A DNA stretch of 61,352 nt from Planctomycetota bacterium (GCA_003670925.1 QWQG01000182.1:1-61352); one strand, 5' to 3'. Counted from the stretch's first letter, positions 16,288 through 26,842 are shown. Notes: a model not told the origin generated them from the letters alone. Made by a program: numbers and translations.

Positions 16288-17340
16288 CTACTCAATTCCC
16301 TGCGCCGCCAGCCAGCGTTCGGCGTCTAGGGCCGCCATGCAGCCGGTGCCCGCTGCGGTGATCGCTTGGCGGTAGTAGTCGTCGGCGACGTCGCCCGCTG
16401 CAAAGATGCCTTCTACGCTGGTGTACGTTCGCTGTGGCGTAGTCCAGACAACATAGCCTTTGGCATTCGTCGTCAACTGCCCTTTCAGGAAGTCCGTGTT
16501 GGGTGTGTGACCGATTGCGGCAAAGTAGCCGGTCGCGGGAACGTCTTCCGTTTTTGAAGCATCAACAGTGCTGCGAATGCGGACACCCGTGACGCCCGTC
16601 TTTTCGTCGCCCAGAACTTCATCAACCGTCGAATTCCACTTTACCTGAATCTTGTGGTTTGAGAGGACTCGTTCGGCCATGATCTTGCTTGCGCGAAACG
16701 AATCGCGGCGATGGATGATGTACACGACCGACGCGAACTTGGTGAGGAAATTGGCTTCTTCCATTGCACTGTCCCCGCCGCCGACAACAACCACAGGATG
16801 GTTACGGAATCGGGGCAGGGCTCCGTCGCAGACAGCACAGGCTGAGACGCCCATGTTCTTGAGACGATCTTCAGACGGTAGTCCCAGATAATTTGCGCGG
16901 GCACCGGCGGCGATAATGATCGCGTGCGATGTGAACTTGTCGCCACTGAGCGTCGTGAGTTCGAACGGACGCTTCGACATATCGATATCGACGATGTCGT
17001 CCGTGACAATACGAGTCCCGAAATTCATGGCTTGCTGGCGCATGAGTTCCATGAGTTCCGGACCACTGACCCCGTGCTTTCCATGCGGAGCCATGTACCT
17101 GCGTTTGGAGTCCTCAATCGACGTGTCGAGGTAGCCCGTCATATCGCCGGATGGAAATCCAGGGAAATTTTCGACTTCGGTCGTGAGCGACAATTGTCCG
17201 AGAGGCAGCGTGCCCTTCTGGCGATTTTCCTCATTGAACGCACCTTCGTAAACGACAGGCTTCAGCTCCGCGCGAGCCGCATAAATCGCGGCCGTCCAGC
17301 CTGCAGGGCCTGATCCAATGATTGTGATTCGTTCTGTCAT
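16288..17340 (-). CDS. trxB: thioredoxin reductase
   Basis: A 350-residue flavoenzyme that uses NADPH to reduce thioredoxin. It has the FAD motif [12 protein letters not shown] at the N-terminus, the redox centre SACAVCDG (Cys168, Cys171), the NADPH motif [12 protein letters not shown] with HRRDSFRAS, and the C-terminal FAD motif [24 protein letters not shown]. It is about 30 residues longer than E. coli TrxB, owing to an insertion around residues 70-95 ([18 protein letters not shown]). The ATG at 17340 has AAGG eight bases upstream; a long N-terminal extension would run through a REP-like repeat and is rejected. Thioredoxin-fold genes occur elsewhere in the window but not adjacent. Confidence 0.96.
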   Translation of the reverse strand: MTERITIIGSGPAGWTAAIYAARAELKPVVYEGAFNEENRQKGTLPLGQLSLTTEVENFPGFPSGDMTGYLDTSIEDSKRRYMAPHGKHGVSGPELMELMRQQAMNFGTRIVTDDIVDIDMSKRPFELTTLSGDKFTSHAIIIAAGARANYLGLPSEDRLKNMGVSACAVCDGALPRFRNHPVVVVGGGDSAMEEANFLTKFASVVYIIHRRDSFRASKIMAERVLSNHKIQVKWNSTVDEVLGDEKTGVTGVRIRSTVDASKTEDVPATGYFAAIGHTPNTDFLKGQLTTNAKGYVVWTTPQRTYTSVEGIFAAGDVADDYYRQAITAAGTGCMAALDAERWLAAQGIE

Positions 17341-17742
17341 CTTGCGCGCCTTGTCAACATTCCCGTTCAACACATCCCAAAGACCGGTGCTTCGTCCTGC
17401 TAGGAACCTAGAGTAGGATGGGCATTCTTGCCCGTCGAATCGCAGTCGGACAAGAATGTCCAACCTACATCCAAGGCTCGACAATGCACCACGCGGGAAC
17501 ACTAACGGACGAAACACGGTCCAGCAATCGTGGCCTGCAGCATTTCCCCGAACTCCGACACTGCCAAGGATTTGTCGGGCATTTGCAATGCTGGGAACGC
17601 GATTCTGCGGAGATCCGGGACGTTCAGGGCAAGTGACTTGAAAATCGCGCGTTTATCGCCTTAACTCTCTGCCTGAATGCTGTCTGAATGACTGACGTCG
17701 TCGTTGCCTCGGACGATCCTTCCTCTTGAAAGCCCTCGTTGC
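17341..17742. other. divergent intergenic region with a REP-like palindrome
   Basis: Separates trxB (minus) from the MFS gene (plus). The only structured element found is the palindrome at 17413-17468. Confidence 0.5.
17413..17468. repeat. REP-like palindrome, copy 2 (best-preserved)
   Basis: Arms 17413-17434 and 17447-17468 are inverted copies with three mismatches in 22 positions. Each arm contains its own small hairpin: GGGCA-TTCT-TGCCC on the left and GGACA-AGAA-TGTCC on the right. The element can therefore form either one long stem or a cruciform of two short ones. Confidence 0.8.
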
Positions 17743-19251
17743 ATGTCCTCACCCTCCGCACCTCGCCTCACCGGCGTTCAATGGCTTGTCTGTGTCATTG
17801 CCGCCATCGGATTTGCGTTTGATATCTACGAACTGCTGATGCTGCCGCTGATTATCAAACCAGCCGTTGCAGCGCTCAGCGAACCAATCATCTTACAACT
17901 GATTAAAGACGGAACGACACGGCCGGACGCCATGAAACTCTGGCTACCGGGTGGTACGGAATATGTCGCTTGGGCGCGAACGTTGTTCTTCGTGCCAGCC
18001 CTTGTGGGAGGCATCTTTGGGCTTTGGGGCGGCTGGCTGACTGACCGACTAGGACGCCGCCGTGTGCTGACATTCAGTATCTTGTTGTATGCTTTCGGCG
18101 CCTTCGCGGCCGGCTTCGTAACTTCGCTTTCCCAGTTGCTCGTTTGTCGATGCTTCGTCTTTGTGGGAGTCTGCGTGGAATTCGTCGCTGCGGTCGCGTG
18201 GCTGGCGGAACTGTTCCCGATTCATCACCAGCGTGAGAAAGTGCTGGGGTGGACTCAGGCATTTTCATCGCTCGGCGGGCTGATGGTGGCAGGGATGAAT
18301 ATTATGGCCGGGAAACTCGCGTCCGAGCTGCCGGAGATCGCCGGCGGACACGAAGCCTGGCGTTATACACTGATCTCGGGCGTGATTCCGGCCCTGCCAT
18401 TACTGTTGATTCGCCCGTTCCTGCCAGAATCACCCGAGTGGCAGAAAAAGAAAGATGCCGGCACCCTGAAGCGTCCTTCGATTGCCGAACTCTTCAGCCC
18501 GGCGCTGTGCAAGACGACGATCGTGACCACATTGATTTTTGCGGCCAGCTATGGTCTTGCACTCGGCGCAATTCAGCAGTTGCCTTCGATCATCGGTGCC
18601 CGTGCATTAGGCTCCCCGGCCGAGTCTGGTCAGAAAGAGATCATCGCGGCCGCGAAGGCAAAAGTTGGCGAGCCCGGTGGAAAGAATGCAAAGACTGGTA
18701 AACCGGAATACACGCCAAAACAAAAGATGGAAGCGGGAAATGAAAGCGATGCCGTGGTCGCTGGAGTGACGTTGTGGCAGGAGCTGGGCGGTTTGTTAGG
18801 ACGCGCGTTGCTGGCCATTTTGGCGATCAGGATCGTCAGTCGCCGGAATCTGTTTCGCATCTTCCAGATCCCATCCCTGTTTGTCGTACCGGCTCTGTTT
18901 GTGTGGATCGGCAGTGCGTTGCAGACAGATTCGCTCATGATGATCAAGATCGGAATCTTTGTCGCTGGCGTGCTGGTTGTCGGCCAGTTCAGTTTTTGGG
19001 GCAACTACATTCCGCTGGTCTTTCCGGTCCACCTCCGCGGGACCGGCGAGAGTTTTGCCGCCAATATCGGAGGGCGAGTTATCGGTACGGCTGCGGCGTA
19101 TTTGACAATCACGTTTTCCGAGTCTGCGACACCAGACCCGGCCCGAATCGCCTATGTCGGTGCCTGCGTGGCCGCGGCTTATGCCGTCGTGGGTACGATC
19201 CTGACCGGCATGCTGCCTGAGCCGAATTTGGGCGATGAATCCGCGCATTGA
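17743..19251 (+). CDS. MFS transporter
   Basis: A 502-residue inner-membrane transporter with about 12 hydrophobic helices. The MFS signature between helices 2 and 3 is GGWLTDRLGRRRV, and LPESPEWQKK in the mid-region is typical of the sugar/metabolite:H+ symporter branch. A cytoplasmic insert of about 50 residues rich in Lys and Ala (around 290-335, with PGGKNAKTGKPEYTPKQK) is longer than usual. The substrate is unknown. The ATG at 17743 is preferred over an upstream TTG at 17704 because it starts just before the first helix; the ribosome binding site is weak. A CDGSH gene follows 53 bases downstream. Confidence 0.88.
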   Translation: MSSPSAPRLTGVQWLVCVIAAIGFAFDIYELLMLPLIIKPAVAALSEPIILQLIKDGTTRPDAMKLWLPGGTEYVAWARTLFFVPALVGGIFGLWGGWLTDRLGRRRVLTFSILLYAFGAFAAGFVTSLSQLLVCRCFVFVGVCVEFVAAVAWLAELFPIHHQREKVLGWTQAFSSLGGLMVAGMNIMAGKLASELPEIAGGHEAWRYTLISGVIPALPLLLIRPFLPESPEWQKKKDAGTLKRPSIAELFSPALCKTTIVTTLIFAASYGLALGAIQQLPSIIGARALGSPAESGQKEIIAAAKAKVGEPGGKNAKTGKPEYTPKQKMEAGNESDAVVAGVTLWQELGGLLGRALLAILAIRIVSRRNLFRIFQIPSLFVVPALFVWIGSALQTDSLMMIKIGIFVAGVLVVGQFSFWGNYIPLVFPVHLRGTGESFAANIGGRVIGTAAAYLTITFSESATPDPARIAYVGACVAAAYAVVGTILTGMLPEPNLGDESAH

Positions 19252-19304
19252 GTTCCTAATTCTTCCACGTACTTTAATCTTTTTTGCTTGCTGAAAGTTC
19301 GTAA

Positions 19305-19514
19305 ATGTCTGATGTCAAAGTGCTTGTGAAAGATAACGGCCCGCTCCTGATTACCGGATCGGTGACGGTGACGGATGCTGCTGGCAACGTGTTCGATCTC
19401 AAAGGCAAAGAAACGTTTGCTCTCTGCCGCTGCGGTGCATCTGCCATCCGCCCTTTCTGCGACGGTGCCCATAAGACATGCGGATTCCAAGCCGTAGAAC
19501 GAGCGATCACCTAA
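19305..19514 (+). CDS. CDGSH-type [2Fe-2S] protein
   Basis: A 69-residue protein with a complete CDGSH signature: Cys41-x-Cys43-x2-Ser46-x3-Pro50-x-Cys52-Asp-Gly-Ala-His56. Three cysteines and one histidine bind a [2Fe-2S] cluster. Unlike mitoNEET there is no membrane anchor, so it is cytoplasmic; roles proposed for the family are electron or cluster transfer. It follows the MFS gene by 53 bases and is probably co-transcribed. A large palindrome lies 30 bases past its stop. Confidence 0.92.
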   Translation: MSDVKVLVKDNGPLLITGSVTVTDAAGNVFDLKGKETFALCRCGASAIRPFCDGAHKTCGFQAVERAIT

Positions 19515-19543
19515 TTGGACAGCGCCATTTTTTCGGCCATACA

Positions 19544-19619
19544 AGCACGAAGCGCAAGCGAGTGAATGACTTGCGGCAAACTCACTCACTCACTCACTCA
19601 CTCGCTTGCGCTTCGTGCT
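19544..19619. repeat. 22-bp perfect inverted repeat flanking a CTCA microsatellite
   Basis: AGCACGAAGCGCAAGCGAGT plus GA (19544-19565) is perfectly complementary to 19598-19619. The 32-base loop holds most of five tandem CTCA units (19581-19600), whose last bases also form the right arm. The CGAAGCGCAAGCGAGTG core is, as I recall, a very abundant intergenic repeat in some planctomycete genomes. It could end transcription of the CDGSH gene, but no T-tract follows. Confidence 0.88.
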
Positions 19620-19741
19620 AGTATTGGCGGCGGTTTATGACAAAGTGGCGCGGTTCAACTAATTGGGGTGTGTGCAGCGCCAGCGGAACACACCTTTTAT
19701 CTTGCATCGCACTTTCCACAAATCTGCAGGAAGTTGCTCCG

Positions 19742-21775
19742 ATGAAATCTGCCCTCCTTCGTCGCACAACATGCCTGCGGCCGATGTTGCTCTGTGTCGT
19801 CATGTTTGCGCAGGTCCCCCTCTTCGCACAGGACAATGAAAAAGTTGAGCCACCATCTGCCGCAGATCTGAAACCGATCCAAGAGCAAAACGAGAAACTG
19901 CGTGCAGCGCTCGATGTCCTGCGCGGAAAACAGGCACTGCAGACACGCGATGGGCAGGCACTGCTGGCAGACGTCGCTGTCTTCGAAAAAGCAGCGACAT
20001 GGATGTTGCGTTTCGAAGAATTTCCAAAGAAGGACTATATCGATCAACTGCGGCAGGTCAGCGAAAAAGGCACTGCCCGTGCTGAGAAACTGCAACAGGA
20101 AAAGGCCGACTGGCCCCTGCAATCCGGAACCACAGTTCGCGGATACGTCAGTGCTGTTGATGGCAGTGTGCAACCCTACGCGATCACTCTGCCGGACGAC
20201 GTCAATCCAAAAGAAGCACGCCGCTGGCCGCTGTATGTAGTGCTGCATGGCCGTGCGGATCAGATGAATGAGGTGAATTTCATGCATCGTATGGACGGGA
20301 AACCACTCTCGCAGAAAGATGACCAACCTCCGCAGAACTGGATTCAGCTGGATGTCTACGGACGCGGCAACAACGCGTATCGCTGGGCGGGCGAAACGGA
20401 TGTGTTCGAAGCTATGGCCGATGTGAAGCGGCGATACCGTATCGACGACAATCGGATCACGCTGCATGGATTTTCGATGGGCGGTGCGGGAGCATGGCAT
20501 CTGGGAATGCACTCTCCGTCCCTGTGGGCATCGGTCGGCCCCGGGGCAGGCTTTGTGGACTATTATCGCTACCAAAAAAAGGATCCGGAAAAACCCGATC
20601 AGCGGCTACCCGAACCGCAGCACACAACTCTGGGCATCTACGATTCGATCGACTATGCATTGAACGCGTTCAACGTCCCGGTCTGTACCTACGGCGGCGA
20701 AAACGATCCGCAGTTGCTTGCAGGAGCCAGCATGACGGAAGCTGCGAAGCAGCTGAATGTCCCGCTCACGCTGATCGTCGGCCCGAAGATGGGTCATGCG
20801 TTCGACCCCGAAAGCCAGCAGCAATTCATGGCATTTCATCTGGAGAATTCCGCGAAGGGAAAACCTCGCTTCGGTGAACGAAGGCACATTCGCTTTACGA
20901 CGCGTTCACTGCGATACAACAATTGTGACTGGGTGACGATTGAAGAAGTCGATACCGTCTATGAACCGTCGGTTGTGGAAGCAAAGGTCAACGACGCTGG
21001 GGATGTGGAGGTCACAACCACCAATGTGAGAGCCCTGCGATTGGTCCGCGACGTTGCGACCGATGCCATTATCGACGGCACGGTTTTGGAATGCCGGGCC
21101 GCTGCTGCCGGACTGCTGCCGGATGTCTTCTTCGTGAAGACGGATGCTGCATGGCAGGTCCTGGGGTACGAAGAATCGCGAGGCTTCAGTCGCAATCACG
21201 AGCGTCACAAACGCCATGGACTGCAGGGACCGCTCGATGATGCGTTCATGAGTTCGTTTGTCTGTGTCCGCGGAACAGGCAAGCCGTGGAATGAAAACGC
21301 CCAGCAATGGGCCAACTGGACGCTGGATCGATTCTCGCAAGAATTTGCGCAATGGATGCGCGGAGACGTTCGCACCGTCGATGATTCCGCAGTGGACGAG
21401 AAATTGCTGGCGGCCAATCATCTGATCCTGTTCGGCGATCCAAGCTCCAACGCCGTGTTGAAAAAGATCCTCGGAGATCTGCCGCTCGAATGGACAAAGG
21501 ACCGGATTCGCATCGGTGACCAAGAATGGACTGCCGCTGAGCATGGGTTGAGTCTGATTTTCCCCAACCCGCTGAATTCCTCAAAGTACGTCGTCATCAA
21601 TTCCGGAAATACGTTTCACGAACGAGAATTTCGTTCCACGAACGCCAATCTTTTCCCACGACTGGGGGACATCGCCGTGCAGAAATTTGAGGTGGGAAAA
21701 TCGGGAGGATTCGAGGAGCAGACCGTGTGGGCTGACGTGTTCGACGCAAATTGGCAATTGGATGGGATGCCATGA
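19742..21775 (+). CDS. secreted alpha/beta-hydrolase (esterase/prolyl oligopeptidase-like)
   Basis: A 677-residue exported protein with a signal peptide ending near PLFAQ (residue 29) and a helical N-terminal region to about 125. An alpha/beta-hydrolase domain follows with the LYVVLHG oxyanion strand, nucleophile elbow HGFSMGG (Ser245), likely acid Asp322 in GGENDPQ and His352 in MGHAF. The last 300 residues form a second unassigned domain. Similar planctomycete proteins are annotated as polyhydroxybutyrate depolymerase- or feruloyl-esterase-like; the substrate is unknown. The ATG at 19742 follows AGGAAG nine bases upstream. Its stop overlaps the moaC start (ATGA), so the two are translationally coupled. 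Confidence 0.85.
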   Translation: MKSALLRRTTCLRPMLLCVVMFAQVPLFAQDNEKVEPPSAADLKPIQEQNEKLRAALDVLRGKQALQTRDGQALLADVAVFEKAATWMLRFEEFPKKDYIDQLRQVSEKGTARAEKLQQEKADWPLQSGTTVRGYVSAVDGSVQPYAITLPDDVNPKEARRWPLYVVLHGRADQMNEVNFMHRMDGKPLSQKDDQPPQNWIQLDVYGRGNNAYRWAGETDVFEAMADVKRRYRIDDNRITLHGFSMGGAGAWHLGMHSPSLWASVGPGAGFVDYYRYQKKDPEKPDQRLPEPQHTTLGIYDSIDYALNAFNVPVCTYGGENDPQLLAGASMTEAAKQLNVPLTLIVGPKMGHAFDPESQQQFMAFHLENSAKGKPRFGERRHIRFTTRSLRYNNCDWVTIEEVDTVYEPSVVEAKVNDAGDVEVTTTNVRALRLVRDVATDAIIDGTVLECRAAAAGLLPDVFFVKTDAAWQVLGYEESRGFSRNHERHKRHGLQGPLDDAFMSSFVCVRGTGKPWNENAQQWANWTLDRFSQEFAQWMRGDVRTVDDSAVDEKLLAANHLILFGDPSSNAVLKKILGDLPLEWTKDRIRIGDQEWTAAEHGLSLIFPNPLNSSKYVVINSGNTFHEREFRSTNANLFPRLGDIAVQKFEVGKSGGFEEQTVWADVFDANWQLDGMP

Positions 21776-22254
21776 GTGAATTTACGCATTTTTCTTCCGA
21801 CGGTGCGAGTCGTATGGTGGATGTGGGCGAAAAAGCTGTGACACGCCGCACGGCGCGTGCCGAGGGATTCGTGTTAATGCAGCCTGAGACTTTGCGGTTA
21901 ATCCGAGATCGGGGAGTGGCGAAAGGTGATGTGCTGGAAGTGGCGCGGCTGGCTGGCATTATGGCCACCAAACGCACGGCTGAGTTGATCCCTCTCTGTC
22001 ATGTGCTTCCGTTGGAAAAAGCAGATGTACAGTATTCGTTCCCGACGGAAAATAAGGTGCGGGTAGAGGTAAGCGTGTCTACAGAAGCGAAAACCGGTGT
22101 GGAAATGGAAGCTCTGACAGCAGTTAGCGTGACGTGTTTGACGATCTACGATATGTGCAAGTCGGTCGATCGGGGTATGGAAATCAGCAGCATCCGCCTT
22201 TTAGAAAAAACAGGCGGACGTTCTGGACACTTTCTAAGAAGCTCGCAGGATTAA
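21772..22254 (+). CDS. moaC: cyclic pyranopterin monophosphate synthase MoaC
   Basis: Second enzyme of molybdenum cofactor synthesis, which converts the MoaA product to cyclic pyranopterin monophosphate. The 160-residue protein has the family order [74 protein letters not shown] and the closing GGRSG. The start at 21772 overlaps the TGA of the secreted hydrolase by four bases (ATGA). No other moa, moe or mob gene is in the window, so it is detached from the rest of the pathway. Confidence 0.97.
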   Translation: MSEFTHFSSDGASRMVDVGEKAVTRRTARAEGFVLMQPETLRLIRDRGVAKGDVLEVARLAGIMATKRTAELIPLCHVLPLEKADVQYSFPTENKVRVEVSVSTEAKTGVEMEALTAVSVTCLTIYDMCKSVDRGMEISSIRLLEKTGGRSGHFLRSSQD

Positions 22255-22261
22255 GCAACGC

Positions 22262-23266
22262 ATGTCGGTAGTCGTGGCAAATCGCGACGAACTCAAACAA
22301 CGGATCCAGCACCTGTTGGCTGCGGATCTGGCAGCCGTTAACGATTTGCTGCAACGGCAGTTTCGCAATCCCAATCTGTTTGTCCAAGATGTCGCGGAGC
22401 ACGTCAGCCGCTTTCAGGGAAAGCAGATTCGGCCAATTCTGGTACTTTTGAGTGCGCAGCTTTTTCACCCAACGGGCGCGGCACGGGAAAATGTGCATCG
22501 CCTTGCTGCAGTGGTGGAAATGATCCACACCGCGACGCTGGTGCATGACGACGTGATTGATGATGCCAGCCTGCGGCGCCACGTTTCCACAGTGCATCGC
22601 CGCTGGAATACGGAAACGAGCGTGCTGTTCGGAGACTACCTCCTTTCAAAAGCCTTTCATTTGGCCGCCACAACTGGAGATGCCGAAGCCTGTCGCTTGA
22701 TTGGATTGGCGACAGATCGCACATGCGAAGGGGAACTCAATCAGATTGCCGCGCGGTTGGAACAATCTACATCGGAACGTGACTACTTCCGCGTGATTGG
22801 CGGTAAGACGGGTCAATTATTTGCGGTGAGTTGCCTTCTGGGGTCTCATGCCGCTGGAAGTTCCATGGCGCACCAGACGCAGATGAAGCAGTTTGGAATT
22901 CGGATCGGGTTGGCCTTTCAGATTGCCGATGATGTGCTGGATCTGACAGCAACTGCCGACACAACCGGCAAGGATGCATCGAACGACTTGACCAATCATC
23001 GCCTGACACTGCCGCTGATTCGGGCTCTGAAGCTGGGTTCGGCTCAGGAGCGGCGACGACTGCATGACTTGCTGATGTCCCGTGATGCCGCTGATCAGGG
23101 ACGCTTACGAGATGAACCTCTCGTGAGGCAAGGTGTGGAATCAGCCCATACCACAGCCGCACACTTCGTCGGGCGTGCACTTCGTAATCTGGTCTCGCTG
23201 CCACCGTGCTCCGCTCGCGAACTTCTCGCCGCGATTGCCCACTTTGCGATCCAGCGTTCTGCGTAG
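22262..23266 (+). CDS. long-chain polyprenyl diphosphate synthase
   Basis: A 334-residue trans-isoprenyl diphosphate synthase that extends allylic diphosphates with IPP, most likely making the quinone side chain (IspB/HepT type). The first Asp-rich motif is DDVID (96-100) and the second is DDVLD (223-227), each in its usual context (MIHTATLVHDDVID; AFQIADDVLDL). GKQIRP near residue 53 is the IPP-binding segment. It starts seven bases after moaC and is probably in the same transcript. Chain length cannot be told confidently from sequence. Confidence 0.93.
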   Translation: MSVVVANRDELKQRIQHLLAADLAAVNDLLQRQFRNPNLFVQDVAEHVSRFQGKQIRPILVLLSAQLFHPTGAARENVHRLAAVVEMIHTATLVHDDVIDDASLRRHVSTVHRRWNTETSVLFGDYLLSKAFHLAATTGDAEACRLIGLATDRTCEGELNQIAARLEQSTSERDYFRVIGGKTGQLFAVSCLLGSHAAGSSMAHQTQMKQFGIRIGLAFQIADDVLDLTATADTTGKDASNDLTNHRLTLPLIRALKLGSAQERRRLHDLLMSRDAADQGRLRDEPLVRQGVESAHTTAAHFVGRALRNLVSLPPCSARELLAAIAHFAIQRSA

Positions 23267-23553
23267 GACGGGAGCGACCAACCATTCACGCCTGCGGATG
23301 TGGCGAGTCAACGTGTTGACAGGTACTGGGCGGCAAGGTGTATTTCCATGATTGGCCCACAGCGTGCCGCGCACGGCAGATAGCCGCAGTTGCCATCGTC
23401 AAGAACGCACGTTGATTTGAGGTACGGGTGTCGGATGTCTGAATTTGCTTGAGTCTCAATTTTTCGGCTCACGAAAGCTTGCTGTCGGTCCGTGTTTGTT
23501 GCAGCATGTCGTCCATATTGCTTTGATCCAGAGAATGCATCGAAAGGAAAGAT

Positions 23554-24315
23554 GTGACAAGTCTATTGAAAATCAACGAATCAGGCGGGTACCGATTCCT
23601 GCCAGGCATCGCGCCTTATTCATCAGGCGTCGTTGCGATGCCGGGATTTGAAATCGTGCATGCGGCCCTGCAGACGCCGCTGCCATGGCATGCCGGTCTG
23701 CACGCCGCTCGTCGGTATCTGGAAGGCAAAAATCTGACTTGCCACAACCTGTGCGCTGTCGAATTACGATGTCCGCAGCCGTATACCATGGAGGGATTTA
23801 TTGATTTCAACACCCAGTACCGCAGCCTGCTGAATGCTTGGGAGATGATAGTAGACGGCCTCAATCCCGTCGCCCGCACCAACGTGGCGCCCATGTTTGA
23901 TCACCCGCGTGAAGCGATGCTCTTCGCGTTTTCGTACTCCCGGCCTTCAGATGTTTCGCGTTCCACGTTTGTCGTGGCGGGTGGTGGTGAATTGCCGGAT
24001 GGCGAGCTCGCGGAACGTCGTATCGTGCGCGTCGGCGAGACCGGCCCAGATGCGTTGCTTGAAAAAGCGGAGTGCGTTGCGGAGATCATGAATTCGCGTT
24101 TGTTGGGACTGGGAGGTAGCAGCGAACTTCTGACGGTGCTGGATGTCTACACAGTTCACCCGCTGCATTCCCTGCTGGAGAGTGTCTTGATATCGCGCCT
24201 GCCCGCCATTGCGAGTCGGGGAGTTCACTGGTTTTATTCACGGCCACCGATTGTCGATATTGAATTCGAAATGGACATGCGGGGCGTGGTGCATGAGGAA
24301 GTGGTGAATTTGTGA
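23554..24315 (+). CDS. hypothetical protein, 253 aa
   Basis: A soluble 253-residue protein beginning at GTG with AAGGA five bases upstream, a strong indication of a real start. It has no signal peptide or membrane segment. Two regions look conserved: NTQYRSLLNAWEMIVDG with NPVARTNVAP around 90-115, and the closing VDIEFEMDMRGVVHEE. The first is loosely reminiscent of RidA/YjgF-type proteins, but I cannot show the fold. It lies 287 bases after the polyprenyl synthase and converges on the prepilin peptidase gene. Confidence 0.75.
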   Translation: MTSLLKINESGGYRFLPGIAPYSSGVVAMPGFEIVHAALQTPLPWHAGLHAARRYLEGKNLTCHNLCAVELRCPQPYTMEGFIDFNTQYRSLLNAWEMIVDGLNPVARTNVAPMFDHPREAMLFAFSYSRPSDVSRSTFVVAGGGELPDGELAERRIVRVGETGPDALLEKAECVAEIMNSRLLGLGGSSELLTVLDVYTVHPLHSLLESVLISRLPAIASRGVHWFYSRPPIVDIEFEMDMRGVVHEEVVNL

Positions 24316-24426
24316 TTTCATGAGCATGATGCGTTGTCGCTCCCCCGGCGTTTGCACCAAGGCGATGAAGCCGAGGGGTTTGGGAGCTACCGTCCCAAGC
24401 ATAATCCCCGGACTCATCACCGGACT

Positions 24427-25422
24427 TCAGCGGAGCCATTTGGAGGGCACGGCTCGAAAGATCCTCAATCCCACCAGCAGCACCCAGAAGGTGATTAAGG
24501 AGCCGGCAACCATTCCGGCGATGGTAGGCCAGTGGCTGAAGATGAGCTTCAGCTGCCAGCCTTCCCACAGCATGCGCCAAGTGCAAAGGACGCTATACGC
24601 TGCGATGCAGAGATAAGGGCCAAAAGCAACGAAGCTGCGACCGGTAACTACGCGGCCTCCTAAGCCCAGCAAAAGTCCGACAAGCGGAGCAACGGCGAGC
24701 ACGCACAGGGTCGGCTGCCAGCCCATGAAGGCACCGATCATCGCCATCAGCGTGACGTCTCCGAAACCGATTGCCGGCATTCCTAGAATGAGATGCGCCG
24801 TGATCCGCGCCGCCCACATCAATCCCGCACCAGTGAGAAGTCCACAGAGACTCCACACAAAGCCATGCAGATGCTGATGCTGCTTCATCCATTCCGGAAG
24901 GTACGGACCATAAAGCATCACGAAGTCGTAGTCCCAATTGACCCAGACATGAATCAACTGCAGCTCGCCGGTGAGCGTGGCAAAGGCAAGTGCGATGAGC
25001 ATGCCGGGAGCGACGATGCTATCGGGAATAACATAGTCCAGCAGGTCAGTCACCGTAGCGGTTGTCAACAGAAACACGAACACAAGGTAATATGGCAGCC
25101 GATTCTGCCAAAGTTCCATCGCAGGGCGGACTTCTGTGACCGTCTGACAGCCGTGCTGCAGAAGCCATGCAAGCCATCCGAACGCAGCAGCAGTCGCAAG
25201 CGACACGGCAATTGGCCATGAGCCTTCAGTTCGTTGGCAACCGCCACACTTCATCGGACGGAGTATCGTCAGAAGTTGCCGTACGATTGGAAATCGTTGA
25301 CGACAGGATGTGCATGCGCGCAATCCGATTTGGATCGACGGATCAATCGATGACGCAGCCCAGACGGCTGCAATTCGGCCAGCGACAAATCCTGCGAGTG
25401 CGATCAAAATTATGAAAAGCAT
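24427..25422 (-). CDS. type IV prepilin peptidase (A24 family), PilD-like
   Basis: A 331-residue polytopic membrane protease that cleaves the leader of type IV pilin-like proteins. The two catalytic Asp sites are TVTDLLDYVIPD (Asp126, Asp129 region) and GFGDVTLMAMIG (Asp222). A zinc-ribbon pair CTSC (37-40) and CGGC (59-62) in the first cytoplasmic loop is typical of bifunctional peptidase/N-methyltransferases. An enlarged extracytoplasmic loop around 150-190 (with YDFVMLYGPYLPEWMKQHQHLHG) is unusual. No pilin or secretion genes are adjacent. It likely serves the many DUF1559-type pilin-like proteins of planctomycetes; that is inference. Confidence 0.9.
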   Translation of the reverse strand: MLFIILIALAGFVAGRIAAVWAASSIDPSIQIGLRACTSCRQRFPIVRQLLTILRPMKCGGCQRTEGSWPIAVSLATAAAFGWLAWLLQHGCQTVTEVRPAMELWQNRLPYYLVFVFLLTTATVTDLLDYVIPDSIVAPGMLIALAFATLTGELQLIHVWVNWDYDFVMLYGPYLPEWMKQHQHLHGFVWSLCGLLTGAGLMWAARITAHLILGMPAIGFGDVTLMAMIGAFMGWQPTLCVLAVAPLVGLLLGLGGRVVTGRSFVAFGPYLCIAAYSVLCTWRMLWEGWQLKLIFSHWPTIAGMVAGSLITFWVLLVGLRIFRAVPSKWLR

Positions 25423-26212
<790 letters not shown>

Positions 26213-26230
26213 GAACCCGTAGCAAGACAG

Positions 26231-26286
26231 GTAGCTGGATTCGCAAGAATTCAGAATGGGGGCTGAATTCTTGCGAATCCAGCTAC
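26231..26286. repeat. 24-bp perfect inverted repeat after the P-II gene
   Basis: Arms 26231-26254 and 26263-26286 are perfectly complementary around an 8-base loop (AATGGGGG). The left arm begins GTAGCTGGATTCGCAAGAAT. No T-tract follows, so it is more like a mobile or REP-type element than an ordinary terminator, although it may still end transcription. Confidence 0.9.
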
Positions 26287-26292
26287 GAAGTG

Positions 26293-26318
26293 GTTGGGAA
26301 AAGATCGCTTTTCCCAAC
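26293..26318. repeat. 11-bp perfect hairpin
   Basis: GTTGGGAAAAG (26293-26303) and CTTTTCCCAAC (26308-26318) pair perfectly around an ATCG tetraloop. It begins seven bases after the larger palindrome. Confidence 0.85.
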
Positions 26319-26322
26319 GCTT

Positions 26323-26340
26323 GAGAAATTCTAGTTTCTC
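26323..26340. repeat. 6-bp hairpin, third in a row
   Basis: GAGAAA (26323-26328) and TTTCTC (26335-26340) pair around TTCTAG, five bases after the preceding hairpin. Alone it would not be notable, but it is the third palindrome within 110 bases. Confidence 0.6.
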
Positions 26341-26529
26341 CGAAAGCAAAATGGGACGTGGGTTTGTGTTGTCGGGAGACGATTGCCGAATTACACTGCG
26401 TGTCTTCCTTTCCCCGCCGGGATTTCAATTCCGGTCCGTCGGGCGGCTCGTTGGCTGTGCAGCCTCGTACGAGTTCCACGGGGTGCATTGCCCGCAGTTG
26501 CCGTATTTCCAAAAGGTATTTCGTATTCC

Positions 26530-26811
26530 ATGGCCACAATTTCCCGTGCTGACCTCAAGAAACTCCGTAAACGCCGCGCTCGCCTCAAAAAGAAAAAAAT
26601 GACCTGCCAGTTTTCTGGTCATGGTTCAATTCCGCGTCCGGTTTATGTGGACTACAAGGATCTTAAAACACTACGAACGTTGATCGACCGAGAAGGACGC
26701 ATTTTGCCGCGCCGCCGCACGGGAACTTCTGCTCTGTATCAACGAGCGGTTCGCACGGCCGTGCTTCGCGCTCGTTTTATCGGTCTTCTGCCATTCGTAG
26801 CCGAAGAATAA
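26530..26811 (+). CDS. rpsR: 30S ribosomal protein bS18
   Basis: A 93-residue protein of the small subunit platform. The C-terminal 60 residues match bS18: [23 protein letters not shown], then [15 protein letters not shown] and [11 protein letters not shown]. The N-terminus is a Lys/Arg-rich extension ([15 protein letters not shown]) and only one cysteine is present where zinc-binding homologues have two or more. It starts at ATG 26530, with AAAGG about a dozen bases upstream. It stands alone with its own terminator, away from rpsF, ssb and rplI, its usual neighbours. Confidence 0.93.
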   Translation: MATISRADLKKLRKRRARLKKKKMTCQFSGHGSIPRPVYVDYKDLKTLRTLIDREGRILPRRRTGTSALYQRAVRTAVLRARFIGLLPFVAEE

Positions 26812-26842
26812 GGTACGTTCAGCAGATGTAAGCAAACTCGCG

